Source of the DNA: Cupriavidus alkaliphilus
GTDB lineage: Bacteria > Pseudomonadota > Gammaproteobacteria > Burkholderiales > Burkholderiaceae
Length of the DNA: 64,000 nt
Direction: 5' to 3'
NCBI RefSeq assembly: GCF_900094595.1
Contig: NZ_FMAD01000004.1
Location: forward strand, 62,001 to 126,000
A program made the translations under genes and the position numbers. A model generated the notes under the pieces. That model was not told the origin of the DNA. It saw only the letters and a list, made by a program, of their open reading frames with translations, and ran no database searches. This document shows, piece by piece, positions 17,364-27,270 of this stretch. Numbering within the stretch: the stretch's first letter is position 1; the number at the start of each line of letters is the position of its first letter.

Positions 17364-20300
17364 CTAGAACAGATAGCGGGCGCCGGCATTGAACAGCCAA
17401 CCCTGGATGCCGCCCCGCCCCATCGCATGCTGGTACGAGATCCGGCCATAGAGCGACAGCCGCCCCGTCGGCATTCCGTTGAGCCCCAGCGACAACTGGA
17501 AGGCGTCGCCCAGCTTGCCGGATTCGAACTGCACTTCGCCGACGTGCACGTTGGTCCCGCCGGTGAACGCATGGAACAGGTCGAAGCCCAGGTATGGCGT
17601 CAGCCGGCCCCCGGCGATCGCAACCGGCCGTGTCAGGCGCACGCCGGCACGGCCCACCAGTTGGTTCTGCGAGCCGATGTTGACCTCCAGTTCGTCGACG
17701 TCGATGTTGTTGCGGAAGCTCACGTGCTGCCCGATCAGCTGCAGCTGCGGCTCCAGGTTCAGGCCGTATGGCATGGCCAACGGGTAGCCGGCTTCGATCG
17801 ACGCGGCAAACAGGCCGCCGTCCATTGAACTGGCCCGGCCGCGCGCCTGCGTCGAGACATCGCCGTCGAACCATCCGCCTGACAGGATGCCGTCGACGTA
17901 CCAGCCCTGGTTGCTCTGATAGGTGCCGTAGCCGCTGATGCGGTAGATGGTCGCGCGCGTGCTGCTGGGCCCGTCGGCAGCATGCGGCGTAAAGTGGAGC
18001 CAGCCGATCGAACCGGCCAGACCGAAGCGCCAGAGCCCGGTCTCGTCTTCCTGGCGGAACAGGTTGCCGCCAAGGTGGATGGCCGCGTAATCGCCGCTGG
18101 CATCGTAGCCGTACCGTTCGAACGACTGGTTGCTGGTGTAGCGGAAATTGCCGCCATAGGCGCGGAAGAACATCTCGCCCGGGCCCTGGTCGCGCGCCAG
18201 CGCACGGTCGTCGCGCACTTCTCCCAGGCGGCGGTGCAGGCTGTCGAGGTCGAGCATGCCCGCGTGCAGGAATGCGGCCGGCGCGGTGACATAGGACGCC
18301 ACCTGCGGCGCCACCCCGGGCCGGGCATCGGGCGGGATCGGCTGGTCCGGGTCCGGCACCACCGGGCCGTCAGGCTCGACATAGGCGCTTTGCAGACGGT
18401 AGTCCCAGTACGACGACGCATTGCCGACCAGCGACGCATTGGGATCGGCGGCACTGATCGACGACCCCGGGCCATAGGCGTACAACCGGTAGGCATAGGG
18501 CGAATTGGCCGCCGTGACATAGCCGCCCTTCAGCGTGAAAGCATCCGGAGTGGAGGTGCCGGCCACCTGGACCACCGAGATGCCTTCGGTGGCATTAACC
18601 ACGCCCGTGGGCGAGGTGATCGCGCCCGGGCTGGTGGCAACGGGCTTGATCTGGATGGCGGTCGTGCCGCTGGCCGTGCCATGGACCAGCAGACGATCGG
18701 TGAACTGCTGCGCCAGGCTGCCGCCCTGATCAAGGAAGGTGTTCAGGGCCACCACGCCGCCGCTGCCGCCATAGTCGCCCCGGGCGGTAACGGTGTGGTA
18801 TGCATTGCCGGGGATCGGGCTTGCCCGCAGCGAGCGCCGCCGGCCCAGCGGCAGGCCTGGCGCCGCCTGCACGTCGATCACGCTGCTGTCATTGCCGAGA
18901 TGCGTCAGCACCGAACTGGCCGTCACGTTCCAGCGGCTGCCCTGCGACAGGTTCAGGGTCGACTGGCTGTCGCTGCCGGTCACCGCGGCGCCGGTCAGCG
19001 TCGACGCGCTGGCATTCAGCGTCGCCACGCCCGGAACATTGACCGGCGAACCGCCGGACGAATCCTGACGGCCCAGCACCTGCAACGCCGCCACGCCTTG
19101 AATGGTGGTGTTGGTCGCCGCGATGGTGGCGGAGCCGCCCGCGACGCTGATTGCCGCGCCGGCGTCCGACACGACCGAGCTGTTCGCCAGGGTCACGGTT
19201 TCGGTGGTATTCAACGCCTGCCCCAGCGACGGCACCGGCGGTGCCGGCAAAACCGGCGCCGGCGAGCCATCATCGTTGGGCGGCGCCACCGGACCCGGTG
19301 CCGGCGCTGCGTTGGCGACGGCGCTGGCGGACGCCGCGTCCGCGACACCGACCAAATAGATGCCCGCCGCATCGGCGCCGGCGGCATGCAACGCTGTGCC
19401 CGTGGCGCTGAAGCGGCCGCCCGAACTGATCCGGACCGCATGCGCCCCGGCGCCGCCCGTGTTGACGGTGACGCCCGCGCCCTGCGCGTCCGGGTTCAGC
19501 TCGACAGTGGCATCGTTGATATAGATGCCGTGGGCATTGGCCGCGGCACCGGTATCGACCCGGCCGCCCGCCAGGCGCAATGCAGTGCCTTGCCAGGCAT
19601 AGATGCCGATGCCGCCGCCGCTGGTCCCGATATCGAAATGGCTGCCGGTGTAGACGCTGGTCCCGCCTTCGAACACGGCACCATGCGCGCCGGCGCCTGC
19701 CGTGCGCACCACCATGCCGTCGATTTGCGCCGCCGGCGCCCCGATCAGCCGCAAGCCATAAGCACTCTGGCCCTGGGTAGCCAGCGTGAGGTTGCGCGCC
19801 TGCAGGGTCGAGCCGCTGTACGCGTAGATGGCATGGTCTTCCGCGGATGCGGTACTGATCGAGACATCGGTCAGGTCCAGCGCCGATGCCACCGCCTGCA
19901 CGCCGCGTGTGGCGCCGCTTCCGGCCGTGATTGCCGTGCCGCTAGCGCGCAGCGTTGCGCCCTCGCTCAGATAGACCCCATAGGTGCCGCCGTACACCGT
20001 GCCGCGGGTCAATTCCACGGTTGTGCCCACGGCATACAGGCCCACCGCGGCGGCGCTCGATATCGCCGTATCGGTGGTGCGCAGGCTCCCCCCGGCGCTG
20101 ACATAGGCGCCGTGGCCGTTGGCGAGGGCGCCGCTGAGCCCGCCTCCCGTCATCGTCAGCGACGATCCGGCGCCGTTGATCCAGGTCCCCATACCGGCGT
20201 CGCCCTGCGCGGCGAACTGGCTCTGATTCGCCACCACGGTGGCGCCCCCGGCAACGTACAGGCCACGGGCACTGGGGCCCGTGGCCGTCACCGTGGCGCC

Positions 20301-21326
20301 CTGCGCGTTCAGGGTGCCGCTGCTGACAAAGATGCCGTGGGCGCTGGTCCCGCCGGTCGTCACCGTGGCACCGTCGAGCGTGGTGGCCGTATTGCCATAC
20401 AGGTAGAGGCCGTAGGCGTTATTGCCCTGGGTGCGGAGGGTTCCCCCCGTGACGGACAGGGTCGAGCCGATGGCTTGGACCCCATACGCGCTGGTGCCTT
20501 GCGTGGTCACATTGGTGCCGGCCAACACACCCGACGCGCCGCTCAGGACGACACCGCGAGCCCCGCTCAGGCTGGTGTTCACATTGCCGCCGCTGGTTTC
20601 GATCCTGGCGCCGCTGAACGCATAGATGCCGTAGACGTCCGCCGCCTGCACTGTCACATCGGTGTTGGCGAGTTTCACCGATGCATTGTTCCAGGCAAGC
20701 ACGCCATGCCCGGCGCCGGTGGTCAGCAGCGTGGAGTTCCTCACGTCCGCCAACGCAAACCCGCCATAGGCGCGGATCGCGTTGGCATCCGGGCCGTCGG
20801 CCGACATGACCATGCCCGCACCGGTAAAGACCGAGGAGTTGGCATCGCCGGGGACATAAACCCCGTGCGCCGACTGGCCGTGGCCGCGGGCATAGGTCAG
20901 GCGGCCCGGAGCGCTGCTGCCCACTACGGTCAGCGTGCCGTTGGCCACATAGAGTGCCGTGTTGGGCGCGCCCGACCGATAGTCGGATTCGATGACGATG
21001 TCACCCGGCAATGGCCCGAGATCAGGATTGATGGTCGCCGATCCCTGCGAGGCCACGGACACGCCGGCCCCGCCGAACTGCGGGGGATATGGCGGCTTCG
21101 GGTAGATCGTAGTGCTGCCCTGGATGACACCGTCCGTGCCGAAGAACTGGAACGCGGAGCCATAGGAGCCAGGCCCGTAGGTGCCCGACGGCGTGGCATT
21201 CGATTGCGCCTGCACGCCGCCGGCGTACACGAGCCCTGCGACCACGCCTGCGAGCGGCGTCAGCCGCAACTGCGTGCCGGCGTCACGCTTGCGGGCAATG
21301 CCAGGGCGATTCTGCTCCTGCGACAT
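17364..21326 (-). CDS. Type Va autotransporter (pertactin-like, beta-helix passenger)
   Basis: A 1320-residue self-secreting surface protein. The N-terminus has an extended charged n-region (MSQEQNRPGIARKRDAG) and a signal ending GVQAQ near 41. The passenger (about 45-1000) is a long run of degenerate repeats of roughly 25-28 residues with the recurring pattern A-x-G-(I/L)-Y/F-x-x-(S/N)-G and small Thr/Gly/Ala turns, predicted as a right-handed beta-helix. A proline-rich insertion lies near 690-715. The C-terminal 290 residues form the 12-strand barrel, from about FFRAYGGNFRY to the final NAGARYLF with terminal aromatic Phe, the BAM signal. Likely adhesin or biofilm factor; no protease triad is evident. 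Confidence 0.92.
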   Translation of the reverse strand: MSQEQNRPGIARKRDAGTQLRLTPLAGVVAGLVYAGGVQAQSNATPSGTYGPGSYGSAFQFFGTDGVIQGSTTIYPKPPYPPQFGGAGVSVASQGSATINPDLGPLPGDIVIESDYRSGAPNTALYVANGTLTVVGSSAPGRLTYARGHGQSAHGVYVPGDANSSVFTGAGMVMSADGPDANAIRAYGGFALADVRNSTLLTTGAGHGVLAWNNASVKLANTDVTVQAADVYGIYAFSGARIETSGGNVNTSLSGARGVVLSGASGVLAGTNVTTQGTSAYGVQAIGSTLSVTGGTLRTQGNNAYGLYLYGNTATTLDGATVTTGGTSAHGIFVSSGTLNAQGATVTATGPSARGLYVAGGATVVANQSQFAAQGDAGMGTWINGAGSSLTMTGGGLSGALANGHGAYVSAGGSLRTTDTAISSAAAVGLYAVGTTVELTRGTVYGGTYGVYLSEGATLRASGTAITAGSGATRGVQAVASALDLTDVSISTASAEDHAIYAYSGSTLQARNLTLATQGQSAYGLRLIGAPAAQIDGMVVRTAGAGAHGAVFEGGTSVYTGSHFDIGTSGGGIGIYAWQGTALRLAGGRVDTGAAANAHGIYINDATVELNPDAQGAGVTVNTGGAGAHAVRISSGGRFSATGTALHAAGADAAGIYLVGVADAASASAVANAAPAPGPVAPPNDDGSPAPVLPAPPVPSLGQALNTTETVTLANSSVVSDAGAAISVAGGSATIAATNTTIQGVAALQVLGRQDSSGGSPVNVPGVATLNASASTLTGAAVTGSDSQSTLNLSQGSRWNVTASSVLTHLGNDSSVIDVQAAPGLPLGRRRSLRASPIPGNAYHTVTARGDYGGSGGVVALNTFLDQGGSLAQQFTDRLLVHGTASGTTAIQIKPVATSPGAITSPTGVVNATEGISVVQVAGTSTPDAFTLKGGYVTAANSPYAYRLYAYGPGSSISAADPNASLVGNASSYWDYRLQSAYVEPDGPVVPDPDQPIPPDARPGVAPQVASYVTAPAAFLHAGMLDLDSLHRRLGEVRDDRALARDQGPGEMFFRAYGGNFRYTSNQSFERYGYDASGDYAAIHLGGNLFRQEDETGLWRFGLAGSIGWLHFTPHAADGPSSTRATIYRISGYGTYQSNQGWYVDGILSGGWFDGDVSTQARGRASSMDGGLFAASIEAGYPLAMPYGLNLEPQLQLIGQHVSFRNNIDVDELEVNIGSQNQLVGRAGVRLTRPVAIAGGRLTPYLGFDLFHAFTGGTNVHVGEVQFESGKLGDAFQLSLGLNGMPTGRLSLYGRISYQHAMGRGGIQGWLFNAGARYLF

Positions 21327-21618
21327 AGTGCTTATCCTCGACGGACGCTACAGTGTCCCGAAACGGATAGCGCCGGTGGAGGGGGGCCCGCCAGACCGGC
21401 GAATCAACGCTGGGATCGGTGCCGGAAATCGGCCGGCGGCGCGGAGCCGAGGCTCCGCATTTGCCACTTGTAGCTTGCACCAGCAGAACGCCAAAAATCA
21501 ATTTACTGTTTCTTGCCTGCCAATTTAGTTATTTTTTTTGGATGCCGGACCATGCTGGCCCGTCCGGGCAGGAAGGCGGAACACCGCCCGCAGCATGGCC
21601 GCCAGGCGGGCGTTCCGC
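21327..21618. other. Gap upstream of the autotransporter; AT-rich promoter candidate
   Basis: No gene is supported in these 292 bp. An AT-rich stretch near 21488-21545, including an A/T homopolymer, stands out against the GC-rich surroundings and lies about 160-220 bp upstream of the autotransporter start. It could supply an UP element or promoter. On the minus strand TTGGCA at about 21520 is a plausible -35 but the -10 is weak. Confidence 0.4.
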
Positions 21619-22785
21619 TCAGAACGAGCGCGGCAGGCCCAGCACGTGTTCGGCGACGAAGGAATAGATCAGGTTGGTCGAGATCGGCGCCACCTGGTAC
21701 AGGCGCGTCTCGCGGAACTTGCGCTCGACATCGTATTCGCAGGCAAAGCCGAAGCCGCCGTGGAACTGCAGGCAGGCATTGCCGGCCTCCCAGCTGGCCT
21801 TGGCGGCCAGGTACTTGGCCATGTTGGCCTGCGCGCCCATGGACTCGTGCTTGTCGAACAGCTCGCAGGCCTTCCAGCGCATCAGGTTGGCCGCCTCGAG
21901 TTCGATGAACGACTCGGCGATGGGGAACTGCACGCCCTGGTTCTGGCCGATGGGGCGGCCGAACACTTCGCGTTCCTTCACGTACTTCGTGACCCGGTCC
22001 ATAAACCAGTAGCCGTCGCCGATGCACTCGGCGGCGATCAGCGTGCGCTCGGCATTGAGGCCATCGAGGATGTACTTGAAGCCCTTGCCCTCTTCGCCGA
22101 TCAGGTTCTCCTCGGGGATCTCCAGGTCCTCGAAGAACAGCTCGTTGGTCTCGTGGTTGACCATGTTGGGGATGGGCCGCACCGTCAGGCCCTTCTTCTG
22201 CGCCTCGTGCAGGTCGACCATGAAGATCGACATGCCCTCGCTCTTCTTCCTGACCTCGGCCAGCGGCGTGGTGCGCGCCAGCAGGATCATGAAGTCGCTG
22301 TGCTGCACGCGGCTGATCCATACCTTCTGGCCGTTGACGACGTAGCGGCCGTCTTTCTTCACCGCCGAGGTCTTGATCTTGGTGGTGTCGGTGCCGGTGG
22401 TGGGCTCGGTCACCCCCATCGACTGCAGGCGCCATTCGCCCGAGGCGATCTTCGGCAGGTACTTTTCCTTCTGCGCCGTGGAGCCGTGCCGCAGCAGCGT
22501 GCCCATGTTGTACATCTGGCCATGGCAGGCGCCGGAATTGCCGCCGCAACGATTGATCTCCTCCATGATGACCGACGCTTCGGTCAGTCCCAGGCCGGAG
22601 CCGCCGTATTCCTGCGGAATCAGCGCCGCCAGCCAGCCCGCCGCGGTCAGCGCGTTGACGAAGGCCTCGGGATAGGCGCGCTGTTCATCGACCTTGCGGA
22701 AGTACTCGTCGGGAAACTCGGCGCACAGCGCACGGATGGCATCGCGGATTTCGTGGAAATTGTTCGAGAGGGTCTGTTCGATCAT
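21619..22785 (-). CDS. Acyl-CoA dehydrogenase
   Basis: A 388-residue flavoprotein that oxidises an acyl-CoA to the 2-enoyl-CoA, passing electrons to ETF. All three domains are present: the N-terminal helical part with IPQEYGGSGLGLTEA, the middle barrel with VTEPTTGTDTTKIKT, and the C-terminal FAD/active-site part with REVFGRPIGQNQGVQF and HGGFGFACEYDVERKFRE, where the Glu of CEYDVER matches the catalytic base position of medium-chain enzymes. The start at 22785 (MIEQTLSNNF) fits the domain start; an upstream in-frame start at 22911 adds a non-conserved basic leader. It is divergent from the CoA-transferase, thiolase and ligase genes, likely one catabolic unit. Confidence 0.92.
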   Translation of the reverse strand: MIEQTLSNNFHEIRDAIRALCAEFPDEYFRKVDEQRAYPEAFVNALTAAGWLAALIPQEYGGSGLGLTEASVIMEEINRCGGNSGACHGQMYNMGTLLRHGSTAQKEKYLPKIASGEWRLQSMGVTEPTTGTDTTKIKTSAVKKDGRYVVNGQKVWISRVQHSDFMILLARTTPLAEVRKKSEGMSIFMVDLHEAQKKGLTVRPIPNMVNHETNELFFEDLEIPEENLIGEEGKGFKYILDGLNAERTLIAAECIGDGYWFMDRVTKYVKEREVFGRPIGQNQGVQFPIAESFIELEAANLMRWKACELFDKHESMGAQANMAKYLAAKASWEAGNACLQFHGGFGFACEYDVERKFRETRLYQVAPISTNLIYSFVAEHVLGLPRSF

Positions 22786-23047
22786 GGCGCTGCCTTGCGG
22801 TCGGTCCTGTCTGTGGTGATCGGTCTGTAATGATCGTTCTATGGCAGGCGTGGCCGGTGGCCGACGCCGCGTGATAGCCGCCATGGTCGCGGCGTTCGGC
22901 CGGCGGGACAATCAGCCTTTCCGAAAGCGCGCCTTCCACGCGGCTTAAGTCGGCGCAGCCGGCGCCTCTTTCAGCCTGTCGTCCGTTTCGCAATCGCCAA
23001 AGCCGGCCATTGGCATTGTCGAATAGCGCAAACGCGGCTTTGGCGAC

Positions 23048-24385
23048 ATGCTCTGGGCTGCCCAACGCTTTCCCGTGGACATGCACGACCTGGCCTCCCG
23101 ACTGCAATCCCTGATCCGCCCAGGCGACCACCTCTGGTGGGGACAAGCCACCGCCGAGCCGCTGACGCTGACGCGCGCGCTGGTGGCACACCGCCATGCC
23201 ATCGCGCGCGGCGGGCGCTTCAGCGTCTTCGTCGGCATCGGCCAGTCGGACACGCTGCAGCCGGAACAGGCCGACGTGATCGATTTTTTCGGCTATGCCG
23301 CCAGCGGGCCGCACCGCCGGCTGGCCGGCGCGGGCGTACTGGACATCGTGCCGAGCCATTATTCGCACCTGCCTGGGCTGATCCGGCACGGCACGCTGCG
23401 CGCCGACGTGGTGCTGGTGCAGGTGTCGCCGGCCGATGAACAGGGCCGCCACAGCCTGGGCCTGGTGCATGAGTACCTGCCCGCCGCGCTCGACCGGGCC
23501 CGCGTGATCATTGCCGAAGTGAACCCCGAGGTGCCGTGGACCCACGGCAGCCGCTATCTCGGCGCCGACCAGATCGACCTGCGGGTCGAGGCGCTGTACC
23601 CGCCGATCAGCCTGGAGCGCGGCGCTCCCGGTGCGGCCGAACAGGCCATTGCCCGCCATATCGCCGGCTGGGTCGAAGACGGCGCGACCCTGCAGATGGG
23701 CATCGGCAACCTGCCCGAGGCCGTGGTGGCGGCGCTGCATGACCGCCGCGACCTGGGGCTGCACAGCGGCGCGGTCGGCGACGGCATTGCCGCGCTGGCA
23801 GAGGCCGGTGTGCTGACCAACGCACGCAAGAGCATCGATACGGGCATCGGCATCGGCGGCATCCTGATGGGCAGCGAGCGGCTGCGGCGCTGGGCGCATC
23901 GCAATCCGCGGCTGCAGCTGCGCGAAACCGCCTATACCCACCATCCCGAAGTGCTCGCAAGCGTGGACAAGCTGACAGCGATCAATTCGGCGATCGAGGT
24001 CGACCTGACCGGCCAGGTCAATGCCGAAGTGGCAGCGGGCGTCTATGTCGGCGCGGTCGGCGGCGCGGTGGATTTCCTGCGCGGCGCCGCGCGCAGCCGC
24101 GGCGGCCTGCCGATCGTGGCGCTGCCCGCCACCGCCAAAGGGGCGAGCCGCATCGTCGGGCAATTGTCCGGCCCGGTCAGCACGCCGCGCGCCGATGCCG
24201 GCCTGATCGTGACCGAGCATGGCGTGGCCGACCTGCGCGGCCAGACCCTGTCGCAGCGCGTGCGCCGCATGCTGGACATCGCTGCCCCCGAACACCGCGC
24301 CGGCCTGGAGCGCCAGGCCCATGCGCTGCTGCGCCAGTGCGGCGCGGCCTTCGTCGCCCTTTCCGGGACGGCGCCCACCGACTAA
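23048..24385 (+). CDS. Acetyl-CoA hydrolase/transferase family (4-hydroxybutyrate CoA-transferase-like)
   Basis: A 445-residue class I CoA-transferase of the AcH family. N-terminal half (about 15-180) and C-terminal AcetylCoA_hyd_C half are both complete; LQMGIGNLPEAVV, LHSGAVGDGI and the NSAIEVDLTGQVNAE segment with the presumed catalytic Glu are characteristic. Acts by a glutamyl-CoA intermediate, activating a carboxylate at the expense of acetyl- or another acyl-CoA. A second possible start is ATG 23081. The gene is followed 40 bp later by a thiolase, so it likely activates the same acid that the thiolase and acyl-CoA dehydrogenase process. Confidence 0.88.
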   Translation: MLWAAQRFPVDMHDLASRLQSLIRPGDHLWWGQATAEPLTLTRALVAHRHAIARGGRFSVFVGIGQSDTLQPEQADVIDFFGYAASGPHRRLAGAGVLDIVPSHYSHLPGLIRHGTLRADVVLVQVSPADEQGRHSLGLVHEYLPAALDRARVIIAEVNPEVPWTHGSRYLGADQIDLRVEALYPPISLERGAPGAAEQAIARHIAGWVEDGATLQMGIGNLPEAVVAALHDRRDLGLHSGAVGDGIAALAEAGVLTNARKSIDTGIGIGGILMGSERLRRWAHRNPRLQLRETAYTHHPEVLASVDKLTAINSAIEVDLTGQVNAEVAAGVYVGAVGGAVDFLRGAARSRGGLPIVALPATAKGASRIVGQLSGPVSTPRADAGLIVTEHGVADLRGQTLSQRVRRMLDIAAPEHRAGLERQAHALLRQCGAAFVALSGTAPTD

Positions 24386-24425
24386 CTTGATGGTTCACCC
24401 GATACCAGATTCCAAGGAGACTTCC

Positions 24426-25634
24426 ATGCGCAGAGCTGCAATCGTCACCCCCCTTCGCACCCCCGTCGGCACCTTCGGCGGCAGCCTGCGTCCGGTTCCG
24501 GTCGAGGAACTGGCCGCGACCGCCGTGCGCGCGGTGGTGGAACGCAGCGGCATCGACCCGGCGCGCATCGACGACGTCGTCTTCGCCCAGTCCTACGCCA
24601 ACAGCGAAGTGCCGTGCGTGGGCCGCTGGGCCGCGCTGCAGGCCGGCCTGCCGGTGGAAGTGCCGGGCATGCAGCTCGATCGCCGCTGCGGCGGCGGCCT
24701 GCAGGCCATCGTCACGGCATCGATGATGGTGCAGAGCGGCGCGGCCGACGTGGTGATCGCCGGCGGCGTCGAGAGCATGAGCAATATCGAGTACTACACC
24801 ACCGATATGCGCTGGGGCGCGCGCTCCGGCAACGTGCGCTTCTTCGACCGTCTCGACCGCGGCCGTGAACGCTCGCAGCCGGTGGAGCGCTTCGGCAAGA
24901 TCTCCGGCATGATCGAGACCGCCGAGAACCTGGCGCGCGACTACGGCATCAGCCGCGAGGACGCCGATGCCTTTGCCGTGCGCAGCCATCAGCGCGCCGC
25001 GGCCGCCTGGGAAGCCGGGCGCTTCGACGCCGAGATCGTCCCGGTGCAGGTGCCGCAGCGCAAGGGCGAGCCGGTGGCATTTACGCGCGACGAAGGCTTC
25101 CGCCCGCAGACCACGCTGGACATCCTGGCCAAGCTGCGCGTGCTGATGCCGAACGGCACCGTCACCGCGGGCAATGCGAGCCAGCAGAACGATGCCTCGG
25201 CCGCGTGCCTGATCGTGGCCGAGGACAAGCTCGCCGAACTCGGCCTGACCCCGATGGCCTCGCTGGTGGGCTGGGCCGCTGCCGGCTGCGAGCCCTCGCA
25301 CATGGGCATCGGCCCGGTGCCGGCGGTGAAGAAGCTGCTGGCGCGCCTGAACCTGACGCTGGACCAGATGGACCTGGTCGAGCTGAACGAGGCCTTCGCC
25401 TGCCAGGTGCTGGCCGTGCTCAAGGGCTGGGACTGGCAGGATCAGGACGCAATCGAGCAGAAGCTCAACGTCAACGGCTCGGGGATCTCGCTGGGCCATC
25501 CGATCGGCGCCACCGGCGTGCGCATCCTGGCCACGCTGCTGCACGAACTGCAGCGCCGCGGCGGCCGCTACGGCCTGGAAACCATGTGCATCGGCGGCGG
25601 CCAGGGCATTGCCGCGGTGTTCGAACGCTATTGA
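24426..25634 (+). CDS. Thiolase family protein (acyl-CoA acetyltransferase)
   Basis: A 402-residue thiolase that cleaves 3-oxoacyl-CoA with CoA, the last step of beta-oxidation. The nucleophile is C88 in LDRRCGGGLQ, the second-half motifs are VELNEAFACQ, SGISLGHPIGATG (active His) and METMCIGGGQG-like CIGGGQG with the acid/base Cys. AAGGAG sits 7 nt before the ATG. The order CoA-transferase, thiolase, ligase suggests a short operon for degrading a fatty, branched or aryl-alkanoic acid. Confidence 0.93.
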   Translation: MRRAAIVTPLRTPVGTFGGSLRPVPVEELAATAVRAVVERSGIDPARIDDVVFAQSYANSEVPCVGRWAALQAGLPVEVPGMQLDRRCGGGLQAIVTASMMVQSGAADVVIAGGVESMSNIEYYTTDMRWGARSGNVRFFDRLDRGRERSQPVERFGKISGMIETAENLARDYGISREDADAFAVRSHQRAAAAWEAGRFDAEIVPVQVPQRKGEPVAFTRDEGFRPQTTLDILAKLRVLMPNGTVTAGNASQQNDASAACLIVAEDKLAELGLTPMASLVGWAAAGCEPSHMGIGPVPAVKKLLARLNLTLDQMDLVELNEAFACQVLAVLKGWDWQDQDAIEQKLNVNGSGISLGHPIGATGVRILATLLHELQRRGGRYGLETMCIGGGQGIAAVFERY

Positions 25635-25712
25635 TGCCGCAGCGGCGGCGTGCGGCCCGCTGCTTGCCGCACGCGCGCCGCACGCTTTGCCCCGCACAAC
25701 GACGCCTGAACC

Positions 25713-27245
25713 ATGCCACCGGACCGAGTCCCCCTCACCCGCATCAGCGACATCCCGCGCCACTGGGCCGCGCACACGCCCGGCCATGTCGCCGTGTTCG
25801 AAGACGGCCGGACCACCTCTTATGCGCAGCTGTGGGCCGGCATCGAGGACGCGCAGCGCTACCTGCAGTCGCAGGGCGTGGGCACCGGCGACCGCGTGCT
25901 GGTGGTGGCCGAGAACTGCCTGGCGGTGATCACGCTGGTGTTTGCCCTGGCAGAGCTGGGCGCATGGCCGGTGGTCGTCAACGCGCGCCTGTCCGAGCGC
26001 GAGATCGAGGTGATCCGCGCCCACTGCCACCCGCGCCTGATGCTGTTCACCCACGCGGCGTCGCCGGATGCGCTGCGCCACGGCGTGCGCTGCCGGGCCC
26101 GGGAAATTGCCCCGGCCGGCCTGGGGCCGCTGATGGCCAGCGCCGTCGACGAGACCGCCGCGCGCGAGCCCGAAGCGCTGGCGCGCGACGTGGCCGCGCT
26201 GATCTACACCTCCGGCACCACCGCACAGCCCAAGGGGGTGATGGTCACCCACCAGGGCCTGCTCCACTTTGCCGAGGTCACCGTGGCCTCGCGCCGCATG
26301 CAGCCGGACGACTGCGCCTACGCGGTGATGCCGATGTCGCACGTGTTCGGGCTGGGCACCCTGCTGATCTCGACCTTGCACGCCGGCGCCAGCCTGTACC
26401 TGTGCGCGCGCTTCAACGCGGCGGACCTGGCCACGGCGATCCGCGCTGGCGCGATCACGCTGCTGCAGGGCGTGCCGACCATGTTCAGCCGCATCCTGGC
26501 CCACGTGCGGGCCACCGGTGCGCCATTGCAGCCGTCGCCGCGCCTGCGCTATCTCTACACCGGCGGCGGCCCGCTCGACGCCACGCTCAAGCGCGATGTC
26601 GAAGCCGCCTTCGGCCAGCCGCTGCACCATGGCTACGGCATGACCGAGTACGCGGGATCGATGTTCGTGACGCGCATGGAGCGGCCGCGCGCCGATTGCG
26701 CCGCGGGCGAGATCGTCGCGGGCGCCGACCTGCAGGTGGTCGGGCCGGACGGCAAGCCGGTGCCGCCGGGACAGCCCGGCGAGCTCTGGATCCGCGGGCC
26801 GGGCGTGATGCGCGGCTACTACCGCGCGCCGGACCTGAGCGCCGAAGCGCTGCGCCCCGGCGGCTGGCTCAACACCGGCGATATCGGGCGGCTCGACGCC
26901 GACGGCGCCTTGTTTATCGTCGGCCGCACCAAGGACCTGATCATCCGTTCGGGTTTCACCGTCTACCCGATCGAGGTCGAATCGGTGCTCAACACGCATC
27001 CGTCGGTACGCGTGTCGGCCGTGATCGGCCAGCCCGCCGCGGATGGCAACGAGGAGGTGATCGCATTCGTCGAAATCCGCGAAGGCGAACGCTTCGACGC
27101 GCCGGCGTTGCATGACTACCTGGTCGGGCGCCTGTCGCCCTACAAGCGACCCGAGCGCATCGTGCGCGTGGCGGCGATGCCGACCACGGCCAGCGGCAAG
27201 CTGCTCAAGCACCAGTTGCGGCAGACGCTCGCGGGCCAGGCGTAG
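25713..27245 (+). CDS. AMP-dependent acyl-CoA synthetase/ligase
   Basis: A 510-residue ANL-superfamily enzyme that adenylates a carboxylic acid and transfers it to CoA. The P-loop-like motif LIYTSGTTAQPKGVMVTH is near 162-179, the A5 region HHGYGMTEYAGS near 306-317, the hinge TGDIGRLDADG near 390-400, and the catalytic Lys in TTASGKLLKHQLRQ at the C-terminus. Length is standard. It lies 78 bp after the thiolase; the gap holds a 9-bp stem (GCGTGCGGC/GCCGCACGC, 25648-25674) without a T run. Substrate class cannot be fixed by eye. Confidence 0.9.
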   Translation: MPPDRVPLTRISDIPRHWAAHTPGHVAVFEDGRTTSYAQLWAGIEDAQRYLQSQGVGTGDRVLVVAENCLAVITLVFALAELGAWPVVVNARLSEREIEVIRAHCHPRLMLFTHAASPDALRHGVRCRAREIAPAGLGPLMASAVDETAAREPEALARDVAALIYTSGTTAQPKGVMVTHQGLLHFAEVTVASRRMQPDDCAYAVMPMSHVFGLGTLLISTLHAGASLYLCARFNAADLATAIRAGAITLLQGVPTMFSRILAHVRATGAPLQPSPRLRYLYTGGGPLDATLKRDVEAAFGQPLHHGYGMTEYAGSMFVTRMERPRADCAAGEIVAGADLQVVGPDGKPVPPGQPGELWIRGPGVMRGYYRAPDLSAEALRPGGWLNTGDIGRLDADGALFIVGRTKDLIIRSGFTVYPIEVESVLNTHPSVRVSAVIGQPAADGNEEVIAFVEIREGERFDAPALHDYLVGRLSPYKRPERIVRVAAMPTTASGKLLKHQLRQTLAGQA

Positions 27246-27270
27246 GACGCAGCCGAGCGGCGGTGCTGCT

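Noticed and set aside
17982-21473. 1163-codon plus-strand frame opposite the autotransporter
   Set aside because: Low-complexity Arg/Gly/Ala product with no motif; the minus-strand autotransporter has signal peptide, repeats and barrel.
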